Below the pieces are notes generated by a model. The model did no database searches. It saw only the letters and a list, made by a program, of their open reading frames with translations, and had not been told where the DNA came from. DNA of 41,645 nucleotides from RHKX01 sp964497825 (GTDB lineage Bacteria; Actinomycetota; Thermoleophilia; Solirubrobacterales; 70-9): assembly GCA_964497825.1 (NCBI GenBank), contig CAZCFA010000021.1:1-41645 (forward strand), written 5' to 3'. The translations under genes were made by a program, and so were the position numbers. This document shows, in pieces, positions 35,430 to 41,645 of this stretch. Position 1 is the stretch's first letter; the number at the start of each line of letters is the position of its first letter.

Positions 35430-35516
35430 GCCGTCGTCGCGCGCCCGTGGCCGGGCGGCCCGAGGACGCAGGAGGCGAGGCGTCCGGAGGCGCGTGAGCC
35501 GGGCGCGGACGACGGC
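35430..35516. repeat. Large inverted repeat between convergent csrA and small membrane-protein genes
   Basis: The arm gccgtcgtcgcgcgcccg (35430-35447) pairs with cgggcgcggacgacggc (35500-35516) apart from one bulged base. Inside it, ggacgc/gcgtcc (35464-35469 and 35480-35485) forms a hairpin whose loop is aggaggcgag. The element contains four GGA trinucleotides. It may be a bidirectional terminator; no U-tract is seen. Confidence 0.6.
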
Positions 35517-35539
35517 CCGCGCCGAGGCCGCAGGCGCGC

Positions 35540-35806
35540 TCAGCCGCCGACGAGCCAGGCGAGCGTCTCGAACATCACGATGACCACGGTGACCACGGTC
35601 GCGGTCAGGGCGATGAAGAGGACGCCGAAGCGGACCCGTCCCCGCTGCTCGCCCTTGACGATGTTGCGGGCGCGCGAGCGGTTGGCGGCGCGGACGCGCA
35701 GATCGCGGCGGCGCTGTGCCTCGACCCGGGACTCGCGGGCGAACGCCTCCTCGAAGTCGTCGATGCTGCGGTCCATCCGGGCCGCGGGTGCGGGTTCGGC
35801 TGCCAT
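35540..35806 (-). CDS. Small single-span membrane protein
   Basis: An 88-aa protein that I do not recognise. Residues 1 to about 58 are charged and helical (MDRSIDDFEEAFARESRVEA, then a basic RDLRVRAANRSRARNIVKG). One transmembrane helix (about 60-82) ends at WLVGG. The topology suggests a cytoplasmic N-terminal domain. The ATG at 35806 is supported by a promoter (GTAACA, 17-nt spacer, TAAGAT) with the -10 only 8 nt before the start. It converges on csrA. Confidence 0.65.
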   Translation of the reverse strand: MAAEPAPAARMDRSIDDFEEAFARESRVEAQRRRDLRVRAANRSRARNIVKGEQRGRVRFGVLFIALTATVVTVVIVMFETLAWLVGG

Positions 35807-35814
35807 CCGAGCTG

Positions 35815-35843
35815 ATCTTACCCGGAGCAGGCCCGATTGTTAC
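35815..35843 (-). promoter_or_regulatory. Promoter with -35 GTAACA and -10 TAAGAT
   Basis: On the minus strand TAAGAT (35815-35820) follows GTAACA (35838-35843) with a 17-nt spacer. It is the best sigma-70-like match in the window. The AT-rich stretch around it contains the inverted repeat ATTGTT/AACAAT (35836-35857), a possible operator. The rest of the gap 35807-36037 shows nothing else. Confidence 0.45.
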
Positions 35844-36037
35844 GGAATGCCAACAATTGGCGCGGCACTTCGGCGAGGCCCGGTCGCGGCCGGCTCGCCC
35901 GCGCGTCGCGGTGTCAGCGGCGGACTCACGGTGCCGACGGCGGACAGCTGCACGTGGCGGAGCCGGCATCCGGATCGCGTGGTCGGTGCCCGCGCGAGGC
36001 CGATCCAGGGCCGGGTCGAGCCGGCGCCGCGGTGCGC

Positions 36038-36559
36038 TCAGCAGGCCCCCCAGAGCCCGCGGCCGGCCGCGCTCGCCCGCTCCTGCAGGCGCTCGAGCTG
36101 GCCGGCGTGGGCGGTGTTCGGCGCGATCTCGAGCGTGCGCGCGTAGCCGCCGGCGACGAGCTCGCCGTTGACGAACTGGTCGCCGACGTAGACGTAGGCG
36201 AGCAGCCGCCCGTAGACGTCGCGGCGCTCGCGGTCGAAGACGAGCCGCACCCGCCGGCCGTCGACGAGCTCGTGGTTGCGCTCGGAGGCCTCGGGCCCGT
36301 AGCACTGCACCGGCGTGCCCGGCTTGACCGTCTCCGGGGTGTCGATGCCGATGTAGCGGACGTCCTCGACGGCTCCGTCGAGCTCGACCTCGATCGTGTC
36401 GCCGTCGACCACCCGTTCGACCGCGGCCCCGGCCGAGCCGCCGCCGTCGCCCGCGGCGCCGTCGCCGGACTTCCCCGACCGATCGCCGAGCAGCAGCACG
36501 AGCACGAGGATGACGAGCGCGGCGACGCTGCCGGCGCCGACGCTCCGGCCCCCGGGCAC
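36038..36559 (-). CDS. Secreted or anchored thermonuclease (SNase-fold)
   Basis: A 173-aa protein. The N-terminal hydrophobic segment (about 8-24, VGAGSVAALVILVLVLLLG) acts as a signal or anchor, then a Gly/Ser-rich linker. The staphylococcal-nuclease domain (about 45-170) has VVDGDTIEVELDG, VRYIGIDTPET and RRDVYGRLLAYVYV, which supply the Arg, Asp, Glu and second Arg of the active site. It should cut DNA or RNA outside the cytoplasm with Ca2+. GTG start at 36559, 12 bp after the aldolase stop, so probably co-transcribed with it. The metabolic link between the two is not evident. Confidence 0.88.
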   Translation of the reverse strand: MPGGRSVGAGSVAALVILVLVLLLGDRSGKSGDGAAGDGGGSAGAAVERVVDGDTIEVELDGAVEDVRYIGIDTPETVKPGTPVQCYGPEASERNHELVDGRRVRLVFDRERRDVYGRLLAYVYVGDQFVNGELVAGGYARTLEIAPNTAHAGQLERLQERASAAGRGLWGAC

Positions 36560-36571
36560 GTCCCACCCCCG

Positions 36572-37492
36572 CTACGGGGTGCGCGAGACGCTGGCGACGA
36601 TCATCTCCTTGATCTGGGCGACGATCTCGAGCGCCTCGTTCCACTCGCGCTGCCAGACGTTGCGACCGTAGATGACGCCGGAGCCGCCCGCCTCCATCAC
36701 GTAGCGCGTCTGTTGCAGCAACTGGTCGTCGTCGATCTTCGAGCCGCCGGAGAGGACGACGAGCGCGCGGCCCGCCGACTCGACGCAGTGCGCGATCGCG
36801 TCCTCCTGCGAGAAGCCGCCCTCGTTGTAGGGAGCGGGGGAGTCCTTGTCCTTGTCCGGGTCGATCTTCGGCATGTTGAGCTTGACGATGTCGGCGCCCA
36901 TCTCCATCGCCATCCGTGCCGCGTAGTCGATCGCGTAGAACGAGTGCTGCCCGCCCTTCGCGTCGACCGCCTCGCCGCGCGGGTAGGACCAGACGATCAG
37001 CGGCATCCCGTAGCGCTCGCAGTCCTCGCGCACGCCCTTCAGCTGCAGCAGGTCCTCGTCCTGGCGCGGCGAGCCGACGTACAGCGTGTAGCCGACGGCG
37101 TCGGCGCCGAGCCGGACCGCGTCCTCGACCGAGGCGTTGACCGTCGACAGCGCCCGGTTCGAGGGCGGGATGTCGGTCTTGCCGTTGACCTTGAGGATCA
37201 GCGGCACCGCTCCGGCGTAGTCGGGGAAGTACTTGGTCGCCATCCCGATCTGGCAGGCGAGCGCCGAGTAGCCGGCCTCGGCGGCGAGCCGGAACTGGTA
37301 GTCGGGGTCCTTCGAGGCGGGGTTGGGGAAGAAGTCGCGCGGGCCGTGCTCGATCCCCTGGTCGATCGGCAGCAGCAGCAGCGTCCCGTGGCCGGGGCCG
37401 AACTCGAACAGCATCCGGTGCAGGCGCGCGCGCTTGCCGGCCGGCAGCCCCTCCAGCAGCGACTTCTGCTCGGTGATGCTCTTGACTTCCAC
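36572..37492 (-). CDS. Class I fructose-bisphosphate aldolase (DhnA/FbaB type)
   Basis: A 306-aa TIM-barrel Schiff-base aldolase of the archaeal-type family, cleaving or forming fructose-1,6-bisphosphate. LLLLPIDQGIEHGPRDFFPN near the start, VGYTLYVGSPRQ, and GADIVKLNMPKIDPDKDKD with the likely Schiff-base Lys, then VVLSGGSKI and GVIYGRNVWQ for phosphate binding. The GTG at 37492 has a perfect AGGAGG 5 nt upstream (37498-37503), stronger than almost any gene here, and a TATACT about 80 nt upstream. High expression is likely. Confidence 0.92.
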   Translation of the reverse strand: MEVKSITEQKSLLEGLPAGKRARLHRMLFEFGPGHGTLLLLPIDQGIEHGPRDFFPNPASKDPDYQFRLAAEAGYSALACQIGMATKYFPDYAGAVPLILKVNGKTDIPPSNRALSTVNASVEDAVRLGADAVGYTLYVGSPRQDEDLLQLKGVREDCERYGMPLIVWSYPRGEAVDAKGGQHSFYAIDYAARMAMEMGADIVKLNMPKIDPDKDKDSPAPYNEGGFSQEDAIAHCVESAGRALVVLSGGSKIDDDQLLQQTRYVMEAGGSGVIYGRNVWQREWNEALEIVAQIKEMIVASVSRTP

Positions 37493-37570
37493 GGGGTCCT
37501 CCTAGGTTCAGTTTCGGGTTCGGAGAGCCGGAGGGTCCGCCCCGGCACGGGGGGACGCGGCGAGGGAGCC

Positions 37571-37576
37571 AGTATA
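37571..37576 (-). promoter_or_regulatory. -10 hexamer TATACT of the aldolase gene
   Basis: On the minus strand TATACT lies 78 nt before the aldolase GTG, giving a leader of about 70 nt that holds the AGGAGG at 37498-37503. Confidence 0.5.
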
Positions 37577-37602
37577 GGTGCGTGGTCGTCGCCGCTCCGG
37601 GG

Positions 37603-37608
37603 TAGAGT
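37603..37608 (+). promoter_or_regulatory. -10-like hexamer TAGAGT, divergent from the aldolase promoter
   Basis: It lies 29 nt before the GTG at 37638. It is 26 bp from the aldolase -10 on the other strand, so the two promoters share the same DNA. Confidence 0.4.
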
Positions 37609-37637
37609 CGGCTCCGAGGCCGCCGCCCGGGGACCCT

Positions 37638-38762
37638 GTGCTCGACCACAACTTCAACTCCAGCCGGTTCACGGTCGGCATCGAGGAGGAGCTGATGCTC
37701 CTCGACCCCGACACGCTCGACCTCACCGACGGGATCGAGCCGATCCTCGCCGCGGTGCCCGACGATCACGCCGACCAGGTCAAGCCGGAGCTGTTTCAGT
37801 CGGTGCTCGAGGTCGCGACGCGGCCCTGCGCCGACGTCGCCGAGGCGACCGGCCAGCTGGCCGAGATGCGGCGGCTCGTCTGCGCGCTGGCGGCCAAGCA
37901 CGGGATGCTGGTCGGGGCCGCCGGCACCCACCCGTTCGCCCGCTGCGACGACCAGAGCATCGTCGACCGCGACCGCTACGTCGACCTGATCGACGATCTC
38001 GGCTTCATCGCCTCACGCGAGCTGATCTTCGGCACCCACGTCCACGTCGGCATCGACGATCCCGAGCGCGCGATCTACGTCGCCGACGGGATCCGCCGCC
38101 ACCTGCCGCTGCTCCTGGCGCTGTCGTCCAACTCCCCCTACTGGGAGGGCCGGCGTACGAACCTGCATTCCTCGCGCACGCCGGTCTTCCGCGCCTTCCC
38201 GCGGGCCGGGATCCCGCCCCACTACGGGAGCTGGGAGATCTACTCGCGGCGGATCGCGCAGATGATCCGCTCCGGCGCGATCGACGACTACACCTACGTC
38301 TGGTGGGACGTGCGCCCGCACCCGCTGCTGGGGACGGTCGAGACCCGGGTCTTCGACCAGGCGACCCGGCTCGAGGACACCGCCGCGCTGGCGGCGCTGA
38401 CGGTCTCGCTCGCGCACCGGCTCGCCGCCCGCTTCGACGCCGGTGAGCCGCTGGTCGAGGTGCCGTGGGAGCTGATCGACGACAACAAGGTCCGCGCCTG
38501 CGTGCGCGGCGCCGAGGGCGAGCTCGTCGACTTCGAGCTCGAGCGGCCGGTCGCCGTCGTCGAGCTCGCCGAGCGCCTGCTCGGCGAGCTCGAGCCGAGC
38601 GCCGCCGAGCTCGGCTGCCTCGGGCCGCTCGGCCGGGTGCGGGAGATCCTCGCCGGCGGAACCGGGTCGCGGCGGCAGATCAACTGGGTTGACGAACGCG
38701 GCGACGACGACCTGCGCGGCCTCGTCGAGGCGGTCGTCGCGCTGACCGCCCCCGATCCCTAG
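37638..38762 (+). CDS. YbdK-type carboxylate-amine ligase (GCS2 family)
   Basis: A 374-aa ATP-grasp-like ligase of the glutamate-cysteine ligase type 2 family. FTVGIEEELMLLDPDTLDL opens the domain. GTHVHVGIDDPERAIYVAD, LSSNSPYWEGRRTNLHSSRT and YGSWEIYSRRIAQMIRSG follow, then RPHPLLGTVETRVFDQ. E. coli YbdK shows weak gamma-glutamylcysteine synthetase activity; the physiological substrate here is unknown. The GTG at 37638 is chosen because homologues start about ten residues before FTVGIEEE. Confidence 0.9.
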   Translation: MLDHNFNSSRFTVGIEEELMLLDPDTLDLTDGIEPILAAVPDDHADQVKPELFQSVLEVATRPCADVAEATGQLAEMRRLVCALAAKHGMLVGAAGTHPFARCDDQSIVDRDRYVDLIDDLGFIASRELIFGTHVHVGIDDPERAIYVADGIRRHLPLLLALSSNSPYWEGRRTNLHSSRTPVFRAFPRAGIPPHYGSWEIYSRRIAQMIRSGAIDDYTYVWWDVRPHPLLGTVETRVFDQATRLEDTAALAALTVSLAHRLAARFDAGEPLVEVPWELIDDNKVRACVRGAEGELVDFELERPVAVVELAERLLGELEPSAAELGCLGPLGRVREILAGGTGSRRQINWVDERGDDDLRGLVEAVVALTAPDP

Positions 38763-38800
38763 CCACGGCGGCGGCCGCCCGTGCCGCTCGGGAGCCGGGC

Positions 38801-38806
38801 TATCCT
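38801..38806 (+). promoter_or_regulatory. -10-like hexamer TATCCT
   Basis: It lies 7 nt before the GTG at 38814, and is the basis for choosing that start. Confidence 0.45.
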
Positions 38807-38813
38807 CGTAGCT

Positions 38814-39575
38814 GTGCCGGCACCGGAGCTGAGCGTCGTCTGCAGGAGCTGCGGCTCGGAGGTGAGCCCCTACGTGACCGAGTGCCCCTACTGCGGGCAG
38901 CGGCTGCGCAAGCGCGCCCCGAAGCTCGAGCGCGAGGGCGACGAGATCCGCGTCCACGAGAGCCGCCGCGAGCGCCGCCGGCGCCGCCGCGGCGAGCGCG
39001 AGCGAGCGATCGCGCTCAACGCGCGGCCGATCGCGACCGCGGCGACGATCCTGATCGGCGCCGTCCTGATCGTGCTCAGTCAGGCGGTGCCGCTGTCGCT
39101 GCGCGAGATCGGCGCGATCGTCGGGCCGGTCGGGTCCGAGGTCTGGCGCTACGTGACCGCGCCGTTCGCCTACGACGACGTCGGCGCCTTCATCGTCGTC
39201 GCGATCGCGATCGGGATCTTTGGCAGCTCGATCGAGAGCCGGCTCGGGTCGCTGGCGACGGCGACGCTGATCCTCGCCACCGGCACGCTCGGGATGCTCG
39301 CCGCCGGCGCCGCCGAGTCGGCGGGCCTGACCGACTCGCTCGTCGCCGCGGGCGGCAACGGCGTCGCGCTCGGCCTGCTCGGCGCCTGGCTGATGCTCTG
39401 GCGTGCCGAGGCGAAGGCACAGCTCAGCGAGCCGCTCGACGGGATCGGCGTCGGCGTCGTCGCCGCGGTGCTGCTGCTGCTGCCGCTGGTCGAGGCCAGC
39501 GCCGATCCGATCGCGGGCCTGATCGGCGGCATCGTCGGCCTCGGGATGGGGCTGCTCGCCGCCCGCTCGCGCTGA
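38814..39575 (+). CDS. Zinc-ribbon rhomboid-like membrane protein, catalytic residues missing
   Basis: A 253-aa protein. Residues 10-27 form a zinc ribbon (CRSC and CPYC). A basic stretch follows (about 46-64, RRERRRRRRGERER). Six hydrophobic segments (from about 72) show rhomboid features: WRYVTAPF (111-118), FGSSIESRLGS (136-146) and GGNGVALGLLGAW (180-192). The rhomboid catalytic GxSG is GGNG (Asn182), and the partner His of the last helix is absent (ADPIAGLIGGIVG). It therefore resembles an inactive iRhom/derlin-like pseudoprotease. It overlaps the next gene (TGATG). Confidence 0.75.
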   Translation: MPAPELSVVCRSCGSEVSPYVTECPYCGQRLRKRAPKLEREGDEIRVHESRRERRRRRRGERERAIALNARPIATAATILIGAVLIVLSQAVPLSLREIGAIVGPVGSEVWRYVTAPFAYDDVGAFIVVAIAIGIFGSSIESRLGSLATATLILATGTLGMLAAGAAESAGLTDSLVAAGGNGVALGLLGAWLMLWRAEAKAQLSEPLDGIGVGVVAAVLLLLPLVEASADPIAGLIGGIVGLGMGLLAARSR

Positions 39576-39895
39576 TGGCTGCGGGCGGCCACGACGAGCA
39601 CGAGCTCGCCGCCGCGATCGAGCGGCTGCGCTCCGGCGAGCGCCTGCGCCGGGCCGAGGCCGCCGTCGCCGCCGCCGCCCCGGCCCTGCAGCGGGTCCTC
39701 GCCGAGGCGCTCGCCGACGGCGGCTGGTTCGAGCAGTCGAACCGGACCGCGGTCGAGCGCCTGGCGGCGGTCGAGGATCCGGACGAGCGGGCGACGGCGC
39801 TGGCGACGCTGCTCGCCGAGGAGACGCGGATCGGGATGCTGGTCGGGGTCGCGGTCGGCTGGGCGCTCGCCGAGGAGCTCGACGCGGTCGGCTGA
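39575..39895 (+). CDS. Small alpha-helical hypothetical protein
   Basis: A 106-aa Ala-rich protein that I do not recognise. Nearly all of it reads as amphipathic helices (HELAAAIERLRSGERLRRAE, then APALQRVLAEALADGGWFEQ). The last helix (RIGMLVGVAVGWALAEELDA) is the most hydrophobic. The start overlaps the stop of the rhomboid-like gene, which suggests the two proteins work together. It converges on the sulfatase gene with only 17 bp between stops. Confidence 0.65.
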   Translation: MAAGGHDEHELAAAIERLRSGERLRRAEAAVAAAAPALQRVLAEALADGGWFEQSNRTAVERLAAVEDPDERATALATLLAEETRIGMLVGVAVGWALAEELDAVG

Positions 39896-39912
39896 GCCTC
39901 GCGGCGGGCGCC

Positions 39913-41448
39913 CTACTCGCAGAACGGCCTGTCGCCGCGGCGCCGGTCGCGGCCCCTGATCCCGGCGCAGCGGCGCAGCTTCGCGGCGCGGCGGGCGAGC
40001 CCGGCGGCGGTGAGCGCCGCGGCCGGATCGCCGAGCAGGTTGGCGAGCTGGTAGGGGTCGGCGGCGAGGTCGTAGAGCTCGCGCTCGTCGGCGCCGGAGC
40101 ACTCGCCGGCGCCGTCGGCGACCGCCGTGTGGCGCAGGTAGATCCGATCGCCGCTGCGCAGCCCGTGGTAGGCGCAGCTCGAGTTCGCGTCGGCGGGCCG
40201 GCCGCCGGTGTCGAGCTCGAGCGGGATCGCCCGGTCGGCGGGCCAGCCGGCGGCGCGCCCCGCCGCGAGGCCGAGCAGCGAGCGGCCGTCGAGGGTGCGG
40301 CAGCGCCCGCGCGCCCGGCACGGCCGCGCCCCGGCGAGGTCGAGCACGGTAGCGGTCAGATCGACGTTGGCGACGAGCTCGGGGACGACGATGCCGCGCC
40401 GGGGCCGCGCCCGCGCCGGCAGCCGCATCGCCAGCGGCACGTCGAGCGACTCCCGGTAGGGCACGATCTTCTCGAACGAGAGCCGGTGCTCGCCGAAGTA
40501 GAGGCCGTTGTCGGAGGTGAAGATCAGCGCCGTGTTGCGCCGCTCGCCCGCCCTCCGCAGCGCCTGCCAGAGCCTGCCGACGCCGCGGTCGACGGCCTGC
40601 AGCGAGGCCAGCGTGCAGCGATAGGTGCGCTCGAGCGCGGCGAGCCGCGGCGGGTTGAGCTGCGGACGGGCGCGGATGAACGACGGCTTGTCGCTGACGT
40701 CGGCCTCGTCGAAGGAAGGCGGGCGGGGGAGGGCGGCAGCGGCGAACGCGTCGCGGTCGCGGTAGGCGGGCTCCGGTCCCGGCGGCGAGCAGCGCTCGAC
40801 CAGCGACGGCCCGCCCGACCGGTGCGGCGCGAACTGGTCGACGACCATGAACAGCGGCCGCCGCCGCGGCACGTAGCGGCGCACCATCCGCACCGCCGTG
40901 CGGTTGATCACCGCGGTCGTGTAGTCGCGGGCGCGGGTGCCGGTCGCGCCGAAGCGGCCGTTGGTGGCCAGCGGCGCCGAGTAGTAGCTGTTGGGATCGA
41001 CGAACGTGTGCCACTGGGTCCAGCCCGGGGCGACGGCGCCGGGGTCGCGCTGGGCGTGGACGTAGGCGTTCAGGTACTTGCCGACGTGGGCGGTGACGTA
41101 GCCCGCCCGCCGCATCCAGACCGGCAACGTGTTGTGCTTGTGGCGCAGCGCCCGGTAGCCGGGAACGTTCCAGAGCACGCCGTCGTTGTGGCCGAACTGG
41201 CCGCTGAGGAACGAGGCGCGGGAGGGACAGCAGAGCGGGGTCGCGTTGGTGGCGCCGGTGAACAGCGCCCCGCGGTCGGCGAGCAGCCGGGTCGTGATCG
41301 GCATCACCTGCGGCGAGAACGTGGCCGGCGCCTGGTCGTCGGTGACGACGATGATCACGTTCGGCGGACGCTCAGCGCGGGCTGCCGCGGTCGCCGGCAG
41401 CGCGCCGAGCAGCAGCAGGACGACGATCGTCAGGCGGGCCGGACGCAC
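39913..41448 (-). CDS. Secreted arylsulfatase-family sulfatase
   Basis: A 511-aa exported hydrolase. A signal peptide (about 1-25, LTIVVLLLLGALPATAAARA) leads into VIIVVTDDQ with the metal-binding Asp pair (37-38). The sulfatase signature CCPSR (73-77) carries the Cys that is oxidised to formylglycine. SDNGLYFGEH near residue 315 supplies further metal ligands. It should hydrolyse sulfate esters outside the membrane. The formylglycine-generating enzyme is not in this window. The GTG at 41448 has TAGATT 8 nt upstream. With four sulfotransferases 7-14 kb away, it might remodel or recycle the same sulfated product, but linkage is loose. Confidence 0.9.
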   Translation of the reverse strand: MRPARLTIVVLLLLGALPATAAARAERPPNVIIVVTDDQAPATFSPQVMPITTRLLADRGALFTGATNATPLCCPSRASFLSGQFGHNDGVLWNVPGYRALRHKHNTLPVWMRRAGYVTAHVGKYLNAYVHAQRDPGAVAPGWTQWHTFVDPNSYYSAPLATNGRFGATGTRARDYTTAVINRTAVRMVRRYVPRRRPLFMVVDQFAPHRSGGPSLVERCSPPGPEPAYRDRDAFAAAALPRPPSFDEADVSDKPSFIRARPQLNPPRLAALERTYRCTLASLQAVDRGVGRLWQALRRAGERRNTALIFTSDNGLYFGEHRLSFEKIVPYRESLDVPLAMRLPARARPRRGIVVPELVANVDLTATVLDLAGARPCRARGRCRTLDGRSLLGLAAGRAAGWPADRAIPLELDTGGRPADANSSCAYHGLRSGDRIYLRHTAVADGAGECSGADERELYDLAADPYQLANLLGDPAAALTAAGLARRAAKLRRCAGIRGRDRRRGDRPFCE

Positions 41449-41456
41449 GGGGCTTG

Positions 41457-41462
41457 AATCTA
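41457..41462 (-). promoter_or_regulatory. -10-like hexamer TAGATT of the sulfatase gene
   Basis: On the minus strand it lies 8 nt before the GTG at 41448. It directly adjoins the hairpin at 41463-41500. Confidence 0.45.
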
Positions 41463-41500
41463 GAGACCCGCCCCCCGGCTTGAGCCGGGTGGCGGGTCTC
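41463..41500. terminator. Strong 17-bp hairpin upstream of the sulfatase
   Basis: The arms gagacccgccccccggc (41463-41479) and gccgggtggcgggtctc (41484-41500) pair at 16 of 17 positions with a TTGA loop. It lies 3' of a minus-strand gene and just upstream of the sulfatase promoter, so a terminator is likely, although no U-tract follows. Confidence 0.5.
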
Positions 41501-41520
41501 GGTTGGTCGATCCAGATTTC

Positions 41521-41569
41521 GACCCGCCGCCGCCGCCGTCCCCGTGGGAACGACGGCGGGCGGCGGGTC
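41521..41569. terminator. Second GC-rich hairpin
   Basis: gacccgccgccgccgccgtc (41521-41540) pairs with gacggcgggcggcgggtc (41552-41569) with a two-base bulge. It touches the stop codon of the minus-strand gene to the right. With the hairpin at 41463 it forms a double stem-loop that shares gacccgcc/ggcgggtc. Confidence 0.5.
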
Positions 41570-41645
41570 AGTCCCAGTCCTCTTCGGCGTCTCGCCGAAA
41601 CCAGAGCGAGCGATCGTGCCGATCGTGCGCCATCAGGACCGATTC
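41568..41645 (-). CDS. C-terminal end of an unidentified minus-strand gene, partial
   Basis: The last 25 codons of an open frame ending in TGA (41568-41570). The visible tail is LMAHDRHDRSLWFRRDAEED, then WD and the stop. The composition looks like a real charged C-terminus, and the stop meets a strong hairpin. The short length allows no assignment. It could instead begin at the internal ATG as a short peptide. Confidence 0.4.
   Translation of the reverse strand, partial: ESVLMAHDRHDRSLWFRRDAEEDWD

Noticed and set aside
36572..37492. Class II aldolase or DeoC-type assignment
   Set aside because: The FbaB/DhnA motifs and Schiff-base lysine context fit class I fructose-bisphosphate aldolase better.

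Overview
The window is high-GC DNA whose housekeeping blocks are in actinobacterial order: metG-tatD-rsmA-ispE, glmU-prs, and rplY-pth-(echA)-mfd-surA-mazG-eno-ftsB/divIC. GTG starts, 4-base start/stop overlaps, a csrA gene and a class I (FbaB-type) aldolase suggest a Thermoleophilia-like actinobacterium (Solirubrobacterales is my best guess). That placement is inferred from gene content, not from a marker-gene search.

Layout. 1-4 kb: the tail of an HRDC-domain protein, a convergent region with two copies of a 69-nt hairpin repeat, a pair of membrane-anchored proteins (one an SGNH hydrolase) sharing a period-4 glycine repeat, and a divergent acyltransferase-3/SGNH fusion. 4-11 kb: metG, tatD, rsmA, ispE, a DedA-PAP2 fusion, a small membrane protein and a PucR/CdaR-type regulator. 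11.1-11.5 kb: tRNA-Gln(UUG) and the collapsed remnant of an HNH/HTH gene. 11.5-25.9 kb: cell-wall precursor, nucleotide, translation, repair and chaperone genes plus an MFS exporter and a phosphodiesterase-like protein. A 100-N scaffold gap follows eno. The 55 bp on its two sides are identical, so it is probably an unmerged contig overlap and not missing DNA.

26.0-34.4 kb is the most distinctive part. After ftsB come three tandem paralogous sulfotransferases, a MurG-like glycosyltransferase with an unrecognised C-terminal domain, a fourth sulfotransferase of another subfamily, and a Wzx/MATE-like flippase with an acidic loop. They are joined by ATGA/TTGA overlaps and look like a pathway for a sulfated surface glycan or glycolipid. 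Palindromic repeats of one family lie on both sides of ftsB plus this cluster, in opposite orientation.

34.5-41.6 kb: an Arg-rich HTH-like protein divergent from csrA (whose leader has the look of CsrA autoregulation), a small membrane protein, an aldolase-thermonuclease pair, a YbdK-type ligase, a zinc-ribbon pseudo-rhomboid with a small partner, a secreted sulfatase, and the last codons of another gene.

Expression: at least fourteen genes carry a TANNNT hexamer only 6-13 nt before the chosen start codon, which suggests widespread leaderless or near-leaderless transcription and was used to choose several starts. csrA and fba are exceptions, with clear Shine-Dalgarno sequences.
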